Counted from the stretch's first letter, positions 1 through 11,997 are shown. The stretch is 64,000 bases of DNA from Whitmania pigra (GCA_021613335.1 JAJTWR010000353.1:445001-509000); one strand, 5' to 3'. Notes: a model not told the origin generated them from the letters alone. A program made the numbers and translations.

Positions 1-2256
1 CTTGATCTTGTGCAGCAATCAAAAGACTTTCTGTTTCTCCCTTCATTCTTCCATCGTTTAGCCATTTTACTGTCAATTCTTTATTGATATGTGTTTCTTG
101 TAGCTGTTTGAAGAACCTGCCGTGGAGTGGTTTGGATGTTATTTTGGAGATCCTTTCATTTTCTATTTTTGTTTTGAGTTCACACACAAGATTTCCATTT
201 TCAGATAAATTTGTTAGTTTGTATTTTGTCCTGATTTTATCGGCTTCCTTTTGCAATGAATATTTCTTTTTGACGTCATCCCACTTTTTCACACTTTGGA
301 TCAGTCTGCTATTTTCTGTCTGCAAATATACTGCAAGGCTCAGTATACTTTGCCGATAAAGAGATTGCAGTTCGAGCAAGCCTCTTCCTCCTTCCTTTCG
401 TTTGACATACAGTCTGTCTACGTCCGCTCTCGGGTGATGCATTCCATTTATTGTTAATACTTTTCTTGTTTTCCTGTCAAGTTTATTTATTTCACTTTTA
501 AGCCACGGTAAAATTCCAAAACTATATGTCATGACTGGTGTGGCAAGACTATTAATAGCCATAATTTTGTTTCTGGAACTTAGTTGAGTTTTCAATATTT
601 TCTTCACACGATAGAAATATTCCCTTTTCACTTTCTCTTTCATATCCTTGTCCTTTATGCCGCTTTTCTCATCCATGCCGAGATATTTATAGAACTCCTC
701 CGTTTTTAATGATCGGATGACAATTCCCTCTTTGATATTTATGTCCTTCCCATTTTCAGCTTTGCCCTTTTTTATTTCAGTAGTTGCGCATTTTTCAATT
801 CCAAATTCCATTCGTATATCTTCACTAAATTCCTCAACAATTTTAATGCACTTTTCCATACTTTCGTGATCTTTGGCAAATATCTTTAGATCGTCCATAT
901 AGAATAGATGACTGATTTCTTCTTTTCCTTGTTTGTAGCCAATTTTTGCGGCATTAAGACGTCTCGATAGCGGGATCATAGCCATACAGAATATCAACGG
1001 TGACAGCGAATCTCCCTGATATATGCCTCTTCTAATAGAGATTTTATCTGTTTTTATATATCCTCCCTCATGATACAATATCAAGGTCAGGCGCCACTGC
1101 AACATAGATTTTTCCATAAATCTTCTGATGACATCAGAAACTTTGTATATGCGCATAACATGGGTAATCCAGGTATGAGGGACACTGTCAAACGCCTTTT
1201 TGTAATCGATCCATGCAACATTTAAATCGTGTTTGCCTTTTTTTGTCTTCTGCATAATCATTTGACTAATCATTAAACTGTCTTTACATCCTCTGCTTCC
1301 TTTTCTGCAACCTTTTTGTTCTTCTGGCAATATCTGATTATTTTGGAGATGACTGTATATTCGGTTGCATAGGATTCCTGTCAATATTTTATATGTAGTC
1401 GGCAAGCATGCTATGGGCCTATAATTTTTGGGATTTCTGGTTTCTCTGGATTTTGGTATTAAATATGCAGTTCCTTCCGTCATCCATCCAGGCATGTTGT
1501 CTGGTTCTTTCAATATCTTGTTAAATGCCCATAACAACTGTTTGTGTAGTGATGTCAGGTACTTTAACCAAAAGTTATGAACTTTATCAATTCCTGGTGC
1601 CTTCCAGTTGTGAGAGAATTTGATCACTGTTGTCAATTCATTTATTTCAAGTTCTTTCCATTCAAGTTGATTTATTTCATTGTATAGTGCTTCTTCATCA
1701 CTAATCCAATTTGCTTCGGAGTTATGGCTAACTTCTTTTTCTAATATTCCTTTCCAGAACTTTTCAATTCCTTCCTTGTCAGGTGGGTCAGTAACTTTAA
1801 TTTGGTTTGAAGTCATTTCTCTATAAAATCTTTTGGCATCATTTTTAAATGTTTTGTTTTGTTGATACTGTTCACTTCTTTTAGTATATCTTCGTAGTCT
1901 CTGGGCCTTGGCTTGTAGTTTCATCTTTATATTTTGTTCTAACTCATCAATTTGATTTTTTGACAATGATGCTTTATCTAATAATACTTTCATCCTGGCT
2001 TCAACTTTACTTTTTTTATCAGATTTCCTTTGTTTAAATTCCTTTATGTATGACAGGTCTTTTCTACATTCATTGATCACTTTTTGGATTCTTTCTCTCC
2101 ATCCCGTGCCTCTCACCTGAATTTTTGGTTGTTCAGTTTTCACATCTGCAATCACTGCAGCTGTGGCATACATTAGTTCATTTATTTCTGTGATATTCAA
2201 GCTTTTTTCAGCTGCAAGTTTGCTAAGGACTTTATTTGCTAATTCTATTTTTTTTG
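1..2256 (-). CDS. Reverse transcriptase of R4/Dong-like element, partial, open to left edge
   Basis: I saw no stop from about 2256 down to position 1 in this frame, so over 740 codons are open and the frame leaves the window. It holds a basic, coiled N-terminal stretch, the RT fingers and palm with the YMDD aspartates, and the thumb with a KYLG motif. It then runs into a region containing GLLELQSLYRQS. The catalytic residues are present. The natural start lies in the adjacent frame (2232-2822), so this frame has no methionine start of its own at the right place. The endonuclease end is outside the window. Confidence 0.75.
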
Positions 2257-2820
2257 GTAGTCCGTTTTATGTTTTTGATTTTGCTTAGGCATTTTCTATC
2301 ACAGATTTCATACTTTTTGATCTCATTCAAGCGTGCAGTAATTTTATTTTCCATATCCAACAATTCTTCCATACCTGATTGTTCAGCATTGTTACTTTCA
2401 ACTGTATCAACCATTTGCACATCAGCTCTCAGGTACCTTGTTGAATTATCCTCAGCACCAACATTGTTATTCAAGATCTTGGACTCAATATCAGAAACGA
2501 TTTCTTCTATCTCTGATGCTGTGAGTCTGTTTTCTTTTATAATGAACCGCCTTTGGTTACTCAGATTTTTTGCATTCATTCCTGGGAAGATGTCAGGGTT
2601 TCTTTCTCTCCATATTTTATATGTATCCGAAGTTACTCCTTCGTTTCCAGTCTTTATAGCGTAATGATATGCCCAGATAATTTCTTTATATTGTTCTTTT
2701 GTCCATTTCTGTCTTCTGTTCTGTGAGATGCTAGCACAGGGTGTTGTATTTATCTTGCTGTCTCTTTTCATTTCACTATTTGCTTTTGACTCTTTCATTA
2801 CAAAAAATTTTATCATTATC
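1..2820 (-). mobile_element. R4/Dong-like non-LTR retrotransposon, 3' part cut by window edge
   Basis: Read on the minus strand, this segment encodes an N-terminal region followed by a reverse transcriptase with the catalytic FYMDD box (codons near 890-904). The order and spacing of its motifs (NYRPIACLPTTYK, YKKAFDSVPH, GIYQGDSLSPL, FYMDDLKIFA, then YKYLGMDEKS and RLYVKRKEGGRGLLELQ downstream) resemble the R4/Dong clade as I know it. That clade carries a restriction-like endonuclease at the C-terminus, which would lie beyond position 1. The 5' end lies directly against a TAA/ATT array (2815-3463). Bombyx Dong is known to insert into TAA repeats, so the placement fits. One frameshift separates the two reading frames near 2250. 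Clade assignment is by recognition only. Confidence 0.8.
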
Positions 2821-2822
2821 AT
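2232..2822 (-). CDS. N-terminal ORF of the R4/Dong-like element, shifted relative to RT
   Basis: This 196-residue ORF contains the Myb-like stretch RRQKWTKEQYKEIIWAYHYA near its start, a feature typical of Dong-like N-termini. It ends just after an A-rich run (minus strand, about 2249-2256). The RT frame begins in the same place, one base out of register. This is most simply a one-base indel in a homopolymer that inactivated the copy. A programmed shift at the A-run is possible but unsupported. The true start could be the M at 2822 or one a few codons in; the first residues read into the repeat-like flank. Confidence 0.65.
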   Translation of the reverse strand: MIMIKFFVMKESKANSEMKRDSKINTTPCASISQNRRQKWTKEQYKEIIWAYHYAIKTGNEGVTSDTYKIWRERNPDIFPGMNAKNLSNQRRFIIKENRLTASEIEEIVSDIESKILNNNVGAEDNSTRYLRADVQMVDTVESNNAEQSGMEELLDMENKITARLNEIKKYEICDRKCLSKIKNIKRTTKKNRISK

Positions 2823-2889
2823 TATATTATTATTATTATTATTATTATATTATTATTATTTATTATTATTATAATTATTTTTATTATTA

Positions 2890-2933
<44 letters not shown>

Positions 2934-2940
2934 ATTATTA

Positions 2941-3031
<91 letters not shown>

Positions 3032-3065
3032 ATCATTATCATTATTATTATATTATTATTATTAC

Positions 3066-3099
<34 letters not shown>

Positions 3100-3174
3100 T
3101 TATTATTATTATTATAATTGTTATTGTTATTGTTATTGTTATTGTTATTATTATTATTATTTATTATTATTACT

Positions 3175-3213
<39 letters not shown>

Positions 3214-3463
3214 CTTATTATTATTATTATTATTAATTATTATTATTATTATTATTATTATTCTTCTTATTATTATTATTATTCTTATTATTATTTATTA
3301 TTATTATATTCTTATTATTATTCTTCTTATTATTCTTATTCTTATTCTTATTCTTATTCTTATTATTATTATTATTCTTCTTATTATTATTATTATCTTA
3401 TTATTCTTATTCTTATTATTCTTATTATTCTTCTTATTATTCTTATTCTTATTATTATTATTA
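2815..3463. repeat. TAA/ATT trinucleotide array 1, imperfect
   Basis: About 650 bp of ATT/TTA repeats with interspersed ATC, GTT and CTT variants and occasional one-base phase breaks. It lies between the 5' end of the Dong-like element and a hAT fragment. Long open frames of Tyr, Ile, Leu or Asn across it are repeat artefacts. The irregularity suggests an older array than array 2. Confidence 0.95.
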
Positions 3464-3660
3464 CGTAGGGACGCCAGCTCTTGTGTTATGTTCATGTTTT
3501 CATCCACACCTCTAATGAACACAAGCAGTTGAGAGATGGAACAGCTGTCTATTGCAATTGAAAAGTGGTGAATCTTGCTTGAATTTTTCGCTATTTGAGT
3601 CGCAATATTTTCACCCATATCTGCGGCATGGCGGGCAATGATATTTGCACTTAAAGACAT
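3464..3660 (-). pseudogene. hAT transposase fragment, copy 1
   Basis: Minus-strand residues that include SIAIDSCSISQLLVFIRGVD resemble the middle of hAT transposases of the GTF2IRD2/ZBED type, in which a similar stretch precedes the catalytic core. About 65 residues remain; the frame then enters the TAA array. A near-identical fragment lies at 11808-11997, again directly beside a TAA array, so it marks the left edge of the tandemly duplicated unit. It is not a functional gene. Confidence 0.6.
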
Positions 3661-3883
3661 TTTTAAATTGTTTCGACTTTTCTGGAAAAGGTTTTTTCAG
3701 CCACCTCCAACAAACATTCCTTCAACACTTCAGACTTCTACCACTGTAGGCGGTTTGCCAGTTTTAGGCAGCACCTAGGCAACTTTATAACTGGCCTTAG
3801 TCAAAGATTCATTTTCATTCGAGGTTTCATTCATTGAGCAATGTTCTCTGAGATGTGAGTTGATTTTGTAATTTGGAAAATAA

Positions 3884-3945
3884 TAATAATAATAATTAAT
3901 TTATAAAGCGCCACGTGCGTAGCCTCAGAGGCGCCTAATTTAATT
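3884..3945 (-). repeat. SINE-like 3' tail with GCGCTTTATAAAT and ATT run
   Basis: On the minus strand this reads GGCGCCTCTGAGGCTACGCA, then CGTGGCGCTTTATAAATTAA, then a short ATT run. The same motif order (CTCTGA, GC..., GCGCTTTATAAAT) recurs near 25199, 35815, 52805 and 57530. It looks like the 3' end of a short interspersed element whose tail is ATT/TAA. Copy 2 of the duplication lacks it near 12190. Confidence 0.5.
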
Positions 3946-4161
3946 TAAACTCTGAAACAAACAAAATGAAACTACATTTTTAAAATATAAATTTGCGATA
4001 TGATTTATAGATGTAAATTATGTATGTAGGAAGGTATGCGCCATGCAGACGTGTCAAAGTGATTTACAAAAAGTCCTGTGCCTTTGCTTAACAATCGTTT
4101 ATTTATAAAACATCAGTAATTCTTTGTAATTCTTTACAAGCAGACTTTTTCAGACTTTGAG

Positions 4162-7100
4162 ATGGATAACATATCCTTGCCCAGGAAAAACGCCAGTAAT
4201 TGCTAATGTTATAAGTATTCAAAGGTGGTTTTATTTGTGATTTTAATGTCTATTAACATAATTATCTCTTGATTTGAAGGCTGTCAGATGTTGCTGAGGT
4301 ATCCAAACGTTACGCACCAAGGCCATCTAAGAAGGAGAAGGACAATTGTAGATTCGATAACCGACAAACTTCCAATACTAAATTGTGAGTTTTTCTTTAA
4401 TAAAAGAACCAAATTATTTTTGGTATCAGTTGTTACACCAGTCAAATATCAACATCACGCGATTTAATGTCAAAGTTAAATATAATTTTGTTAAATGAAA
4501 TGGTAGCAACGTTTGTAAGCTGATCATTTTATCAACAAAACTGATTACTTTCAATCTGACTCTCTCATCATTTGCTACGACATGTGGTAGGGATAGGGAT
4601 ACCAACCGACCGCGTAGTATACCCGCCTGACGTTTCTTTTTCGTTTCCAAAAGCAATTTCGACCGTAAAGGGAAATGAACCGCGAGAATTAATTTTCCTC
4701 GTGGGACAGAAAACGAAATGAGTCCGTAAATGTCAATTTTCGGTGCCAAAAACGAAGGCGAAAACGATATTCGGTCGGTCTCTATTTGGGACTAAATATT
4801 GCTTCATTAACATAAAGACTGCTGACCAGTGATGACGAATACTTAAGTACATACTTAAATACATTTGTTGTACTTGAGTATTTATACTTAAGTCCCTTCA
4901 CGATTGTGCACTTAGTACTTGTACTTTAAATATATTTTTGATGCACTTATTAGTAAATACATTTTAATTACGGCCAAGTACTTTTAAATTTTCTTCTTTT
5001 AAAATAAAAGTGCTAATGAATTGATTTCTAATCTTTGGCGTTTTCTTTACTATATGCCTATCTCTTCGTTTCCTTTGTTCTCTTTGTATTGTCGATTGTT
5101 CTCATTTGTTGGAAGATGGCCAACTATTTGAACGTTCCGAAAGCCAATATAGCACTGTCAAGTGATGCGACTTTCAAGCGAATGTAAAGTTCAGTGACTT
5201 GCAAATGTTCCAGTTTGAGCAATGCTTCACATCAGAGTTCAAAAACTTCTGAGGCTGTGTTTGATGTACTTGGGAGAACAATACCTAAACCAAAATCAAC
5301 TTGTTGGAACTCGACAGAAATCTATGATATGAAGGTCAAACTTTAATATCGTGATGGAACGGTTGCAGCTGCCAAAGTTCAGCTCTCAAGATTTCACGTT
5401 CTTAAAGGAATGGATTGAAGTAATGAGACCAATTGCATAATCTCTAGACAATTTACAAGGGGAAGACACGTCTGGAGCTTATTTTGGTTCCATTCTTCCA
5501 ACGTTACACACCATACTATTTCTAGGTATCCACCAGTCAAAAAGGTATTTCTCAAGTTCAATACAACCATTCCGTCATCTGCACCTGTTGAAAGACTATT
5601 CAGTCTAGCTGGTCTTATACTGACTCCTCAGCATTACAGATTCTCTGACAAACATTTTGAAACACTGCTTCTTTTAAAGAAGAATAAACAATTTTATTGA
5701 TAAATATAAATTCTGTTATACTTGCATTGAATATAACGAATATTATTTCTGGTCAATGAAGGTTCCCAAAAGTACTTGTACTTATACTTAAGTACATTCA
5801 AAAATACTTGTACTTGCAATTAAGTGCATTGCCTATAACGTTCTTGTACCTGTACTAGTAATTACCTTCAGCCCCAGGTACTTTGTACTTATACTTAAGT
5901 ACATTTTTGAAGTACTTACGGCAACACTGCTGCCGACGAAGGTTATTTATGTCATTCTTCTCAGAAATGTTTGAGAAGTGATTTCATTCATTTCACGATA
6001 TTATTCTGCTTCCGTGATTTTGAATGGCAAAGCCCATGAATGTGTCACTAATTCGTAACGACGAACTTCACGTTGGCAAACAAGCTCAAAATAATTTAAA
6101 AACAGTTCTCAGAAAAGTGAGTTTCTTCAAGAATGTTGACGTAAGAAATCGTACAGCAGCACAAGAGGCTCGTGGTTGGCAGTTCGCAATGGCGTCTCTT
6201 CTAAGCCAATTTGTAATGATTATTCGCTTCGATTAGTAATTATCAATGATTCTAAACTGATGAACAGTTTTTAGACAACACATATATTTAAGTGAAAAAG
6301 TTCAGTAACTTCTAAGTAAGATTTATTTTTCAACTAAAACTTTACTGGAATTATTACTCGTAAAATTATCAGCGCCCATTGTCAACGTCGACATAACAGG
6401 ACACCATCGTACAATGCTATTATTAATGTAGTTGTTTTGTAATATAAAATAATCCTAGACGTATGATGTCAGTTTGGCCTTTGTTATTTTTCTAAATTCT
6501 CGTAATTTATAAATAATAATAATTATTAAGCTTTTGTATTCACTATAATAAATTAGAAAGCTTCCAATATTTATTATATATTTTAAGTTTTGATAAATAA
6601 ATTACAAGTGTTGTTGCTAGTTCATACGATTCTTCCCTGATGCAATATTTGTGAGCATATAACAAAATCTGCCTATATCAGGTAGGGCCTGCCTCGACCG
6701 ATTTTAAAACCCCAACTACGCCACTGATAATAATAATGATGATGAGTCAGAGCAATATTAGAGTGATATGGTGTACATATAACATAAACCTCAAGATCCC
6801 TTTAAATTTCGGAATGGCAGCGAATCCCGTTGCGAAACCATCGTCTTCATCATCTAATTATGTAACGCACATTAATCTACAAAAAACAACCATAACGAGA
6901 TGCTCTTAGAAATGATAAAATAAATAGATGCGGGTAATAATTAAACATCAATTATCAGCAGAAAAGTGTAATTCCGTTGCAGGGAGCAGTTGTTACGTAG
7001 TCATCCATGATGGCAGTTTGTACATCTTCAGCAATGAACGTTCCAAATCACCCGACGAAGCGACCTCATTGTTTGGCTTCACCAAGTGAGTTTTCTTAAT

Positions 7101-10100
7101 GTGTAAAAGTTCATCGCGTCTAGAGATTATTAAATAGTCATGCCTCCACCATATTTCAACTAGTTATGGACACCAATTTGTTGTTTGAAGATTTAAGTAT
7201 GTATAACTTCTGGAACCGACAAACTAAAAAATTCGTCAGTTTATTTTAGGAGAATTTTGTCGGACTCTAAATCTGCAAAGTGAAAGAAGTAGAAATATTA
7301 AACACTTTTTTTGATCCTAATAATAGTTGATCTTGACTGACATTCATTTATACCCGCATGATAATTTTTTGACTTACGTTTTATCCAGATGCTACCCATG
7401 CCTGAACGAAGTTCCAGCTAAAGTTCTCTGGCCGTTCAAGCTGGTGAATGCACTTTCTATAAAGGAAAAAATGCTTTACTTCTCAGCTGCATCAGAAACG
7501 GCCATGAAAGTAAGATTTTATTTTCTTCGCTTTTATAAATTAGTCAGCCATAATGAATTATCAAAATCTCAGTTAATAGTTTTTGTGACAATTCAGTGTT
7601 GATGCACGCAATGCAGCCTTAAAGTGATATTGCCATTTTTAATCTATAAATCAGTGTTGCCTTAGCAGTGGCGGAACCCCGGCGTGGGGCGGATTTAATG
7701 TTTAAGGGAGAAAGTCATAGCCACTAAAATTTTATCAAAAAGAGTAAATTATTGAAGTATATTAAATCAATATTAAGTTGAAATAGATTTAATTTTTATT
7801 TAATTTGTTTTATTAATTTTTATTTTATGATAGATTAAATTAATTTTTTCTTATATTTTCCATATCACAGGAGGGTCATGTCCTCACTGCCCCCACTTAA
7901 ATTCACCATTGTTCTTTAACACAATTTTAATAATTAATTGGAGTTGATCAAATCACTCTTTTATTATTGCTGCCAAAGCAAGACTGGCTGTTTGTTGCTC
8001 TTGACGGTGAAGTATTATTCAAGGAATGACATTCAGCATGCTGTCTCATAAATTAGATACGATTCCTTGGCCAATGTTCGCAAGCAAGAAATCTTCACTT
8101 CATAAAAGATTCATTGATTTTGCAAACGTAATTTGCAGTGCAAATTAACGTCATTAAAATACCATAAGTTTCAAACTACATCTCACTTTTTTACTTAAAA
8201 GACACCAATTATCAACAAGCCTACAAAAATGTACTTATTTACAAAATCTATGTAAATCTAATATAAGTTGGTGCAATAAATAAAGATATGTTTATTATAA
8301 ATATGTCATTTCCAGCTATGGATAGCAGTCATCCGGCGCGAACTCTTACAAGCTAATGGCATAACAACTAGGTAAAAATAATTGACATAAAGCATTTGAT
8401 CTTTCCATTTTTATGATTTTTGCTTCCTTCTGTATTTCAGTGTGGACAGCGGTATAGGTTTGTCACTTAAATATGACTAATACAAACAATAGATGTGCAT
8501 TGATTGATTATATAAAATAATCAGCCAACAAAGAATTTGTGAATTAAAACAACGCTTTTCAATAGGCAGTCTATATTCGGCTGTAGAAAGTCATAGTTCA
8601 GCATCAGGTGTTTTGGAAAGACGAGCAGTGAGATATATGTTTTTCTTAGATATTAAGGGATTACTCAGTAATATTAACTGATACTATTATCATTAACATA
8701 TTGTTGTAAACTTAGTTTTTGGAAATTAATTAAGTTTATATTGCTAAAATAATTAAATTTATATTTCATTACATTTGGTATCTTTTTCGGACACTTGGTA
8801 TCTCTATTATTGCAATAGAAAGCATTCTCGCTAATCACATGACATTCAGCAAGAATCCAAACAACTTAGAAGTCCAAATATCCATTTGCATCTTCTAAGT
8901 ACCTCAATTTCTTAAACACTTACTTTCGATTATTCAGTTCCGTTAACTGAATACTTTCTTAATAAACTTACTCTAAAACTAACTAGTTCGCGGATCCCAG
9001 GTTATTTCAACATAATACTTGTTGGGTCTTTGAAACAATAACAAGTTGAACAGAAAACTTTATTGGCGGTCAAATATTCAGGAACAGAAACTAGAACTAA
9101 ATATCGCTAATGGCCAGTACGTAATATAACCAACTCGCAATCCCTATCGTATAACAGCCGTATCACTCCGTAAACTTGTAGGACTCGAACCAAACTCTAA
9201 AAACTCCCTCGCTCCCGAGGTCTGTTCTTTTTATACCCGAAATGACGTCACAACAATACTTATTCAGTATCTAATTTCACATGCAACGTAATTTAATTTA
9301 CAATTTCACAAAAATATAAAGTCAGACTGTGAAGACGATGATTCATATCATGGGATACCACTTTATGAAAAGGTATGAAGGTTTCTGTTAACGTTCTAGT
9401 CTAACGTTCATTCCCTAAAATTTTTATCAAATAAAATGTTTCACTTTTCGATATTGCACAATCTAGGGAGTCCCTGTCGTCTCCACAGCTCGCCACAAAA
9501 TCTTAACCCCATGAGATACGTGATGTAATTTTTGAATGGCCCCTAATGCTTTCAGGCTATAAATTACAATTCCGTTATCATTTAATACAATATTATTAAT
9601 TGCTTGCGTGAATTATCAATTCACTAAAATCCTTTGCAACCCTTAGGCTGACCAAAGTTGGGATGATTTCTTTTGTAATGAAAGTCCAGTGGAAGCAGAC
9701 GAGTAAGTCGTTCAAATTAGTGATGTAACCATTAATCTGATTCAAAATATGGAAATATAATTAAATGCTTTATATTCTTATAAATCCAGTTTAAAAGAAT
9801 ATTAAAATACGTAACTTGAGCTTAAATTAACTTGAAGAATCCTGAGGAATATGAAAGAGACAGGTGTGTTTATGGTCAGAAAATCATACTTCGGCATATA
9901 CGAAAATTCTCTGGTACATCCTGTTGTTTCTAGAAATTTAAAAAACTAGCTTGAAATTTCAAATTTTTTTTATATTGTTTTTGACAGACCCTTTTAGTCA
10001 GAGCTCCGACATCAGTTTTCAAATTTAAAATAAACTTTAAGGTGAGTTTAAAATTTGCTCAAAACTTAATTTGAATCACTTTGCTCTTCCATTACTTCAT

Positions 10101-10662
10101 TCTTCCGTCAATCAGCCTCTGATGTCTTCATACAAATAACTTTAATGAAATCGATCTTTAAATATATTAAAATGAAAAGGCACTTATTACTGCTGCTGTC
10201 CTCAATTCAATCTTTTGTTAAAATCATAAAACACTTAAACGGAGCACAAATTATTTCATCTTTCAAAAAGATTCAGATCACTTTGCTTTTCTAGGTACTC
10301 ATAACTCATAAACTCCTCAATCCTTAAATCTGGTAGTGCTGTGAGCTAGATCCAAGTTTCGCTATTTTTAGATGTAGCAATATTTGTCAAGCATTGAAGT
10401 GAATTTAAACCATCCTCTTTAGATCAATGGAGTCAGTCTGGACGACGAGGAGATCTATTTCAACAGTCTCAATGAGATGATCACTTACTACACCTTCAAC
10501 TCCCTTCCAAGTTGTGACGTTTGCATCGGGAGACCGTACAAAACATTACAGACTACTTTAGCTCGACTGGTGATCGGAGGCGACGCTGAACCAACCGAAG
10601 CATTGCGAGCACGTCATTGGGTTCCAGTAGCTGATAGAATTACCGTATTTTTACGAATTTAA
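4162..10662 (+). CDS. SH3BP2-like PH-SH2 adaptor, copy 1 with altered C-terminus
   Basis: Eleven exons keep phase throughout: 4162-4195, 4280-4384, 6983-7085, 7389-7509, 8316-8371, 8441-8457, 8566-8627, 9647-9702, 9847-9865, 9988-10041, 10423-10662; 288 residues. A PH domain spans roughly residues 15-140 (WSSCYVVIHDGSLYIF; the helix LWIAVIRRELL). A short SVDSGIGSLYSAVESHSS linker follows, corresponding to the acidic TDSFYGAVE stretch of vertebrate 3BP2. An SH2 domain follows (SWDDFF, the phosphotyrosine-binding Arg in GTLLVRAP, LNEMITYY). The family links tyrosine-kinase signalling to the cytoskeleton and Src/Abl-family partners. The long proline-rich centre of vertebrate 3BP2 is absent. From residue 242 the tail differs from copy 2 and its stop lies in inserted transposon sequence. 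Two micro-exons (17 and 19 nt) rest on phase and on conservation between copies. No RNA evidence. Confidence 0.75.
4827..5929 (+). mobile_element. hAT-family element, internally deleted, in intron 2 of copy 1
   Basis: It begins CAGTGATGACGAATACTTAAG and ends with the inverted counterpart CTTACGGCAACACTG. Its subterminal regions are rich in TACTTAAGTAC motifs. Flanks are 8-bp target duplications, ctgctgac (4819-4826) and ctgccgac (5930-5937). A plus-strand remnant around 5534-5699 encodes SSAPVERLFSLAGLILTP..FSDKHFE, the C-terminal dimerisation region of hAT transposases. Most of the transposase is missing, so it is non-autonomous. The second copy of the gene has the empty site at 13131-13138. 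Confidence 0.9.
8702..9255 (-). mobile_element. Solo LTR in intron 7 of SH3BP2-like copy 1
   Basis: This 554-bp block is absent from the equivalent intron of copy 2 (around 15960-15980). Its ends are TGTTGT...ACAACA. Read on the minus strand it starts TGTTGTGACGTCATTTCGGG, has a TATAAAAAG box soon after, and an AATAAAG signal further in: the order of an LTR promoter and polyadenylation site. Flanking 4-bp sequences (atat/atac) could be a decayed target duplication. No internal retroviral-type coding region is attached. Confidence 0.65.
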
Positions 10663-11368
10663 CACGCAGTCTTTTCAATTTGTGTAAAAAAATCACTTAA
10701 AAAAAACGCAAACGACTATAACACGCACCAATAAACGCTTTTTTTCTTTTGGCTAAAAATCTTTCATAAATAATCACGTAACTGAACATTTTAATTAAAT
10801 TTGTTTTTTAATCATCATGTTCAGAAAGTTCAAATTTAATGAGAAGCATTGATAAATTATGCAAAGTGTCCGACATTACGTAAAGCATAAAAACAATGCA
10901 AAAAAATGAAAATGTTACACATTAAAACAATTAATTGAAGAGGTTTCTAATATATGAAGCAATTAAATTTAGAAATAGTCAAAAAAATCTTCCGTTGGCT
11001 GAGCGGCCGATGCTTGAAGATACAGTGATATGTAGATAGAAGTGCTCTTGATTGAAATATTTGACGATTGTTAGGAAAATGGCCGATAAACGTAAATCGT
11101 ACACTGCTGCCTACAAGCTTCAAGTCGTTTCTAGGGCAAATGACATAGGCAACAGAGCACCTGCTATGGAGATCAACGTTAAAGAAGTTCGCGAATGGAG
11201 AAAGAAGGAATGCTTGCTTGAGAAACTGAACCTGAGAAAACGTGCATGCTGTGGCCAATATGCGAAATGGCCAAAGTTAGAGCCTGATTTAAAGCTATGG
11301 GTTTTGGAACAAAGGAAGAGAAGCGAGGAGTTTCAACAAAAGCCATTCAGTTATCTATACAAATGCAC
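10641..11368 (+). mobile_element. pogo/Tigger-like DNA transposon fragment, right side lost
   Basis: The block opens with TACCGTATTTTTACGAATTT, resembling the ends of many pogo-type elements (from memory). An AT-rich stretch follows, then a transposase start at 11082. It is cut off by the TAA/TCA array at 11369, so no right terminal repeat can be seen. It supplies the stop codon of SH3BP2-like copy 1 (10660-10662). Confidence 0.55.
11082..11368 (+). pseudogene. pogo-like transposase N-terminus (helix-turn-helix part), truncated
   Basis: The frame starts MADKRKSYTAAYKLQVVSRA, followed by a VREWRKKE helix and a second segment ending LKLWVLEQRKRS. This is the CENP-B/POGK-type DNA-binding region of pogo transposases. 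A DDD catalytic domain should follow, but the frame enters the TAA array instead. About 95 residues remain and no function is expected. Confidence 0.7.
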
Positions 11369-11807
<439 letters not shown>

Positions 11808-11997
11808 GTAGGGACGCCAGCTCTTGTATTATGTTCATGTTTTCATCCACACTTCTAATGAACACAAGCAGTTGAGAGATGGAACAGCTGTCTATTGCAA
11901 TTGAAAAGTGGTGAAACTTGCTTGAATTTTTCGCTGTTTGAGTCACAATATTTTGACCCATATCTGCGACACGGCGGGCAACGGTATTTGCACCCAA
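11808..11997 (-). pseudogene. hAT transposase fragment, copy 2
   Basis: Near-identical to 3464-3660, with SIAIDSCSISQLLVFIRSVD and a few substitutions. It again begins directly at the edge of a trinucleotide array. It is non-functional and useful as the left boundary marker of unit copy 2. Confidence 0.6.

Larger units (their letters stand above)
3464..10560. repeat. Tandem segmental duplication, unit copy 1
   Basis: This segment aligns base for base over long stretches, introns included, with 11808-17313. Both copies begin at a TAA array followed by GTAGGGACGCCAGCTCTTGT and the hAT scrap, then carry the whole PH-SH2 gene in the same order. Similarity stops in the last exon at the codons for QTTL (10560 and 17313). 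Copy 1 is longer because of the insertions at 4827-5929 and 8702-9255. High intron identity indicates a fairly recent duplication. Confidence 0.9.

Noticed and set aside
2815..3463. CRISPR-like or satellite array
   Set aside because: Simple trinucleotide repeats without spacers, in an animal genome.
2741..3532. Long frames of poly-Tyr/Ile/Leu/Asn (similar ones at 11052-11997 and 25184-25765)
   Set aside because: Frames across TAA/TCA trinucleotide arrays lack stops in several registers by composition. Only the non-repeat ends were considered.
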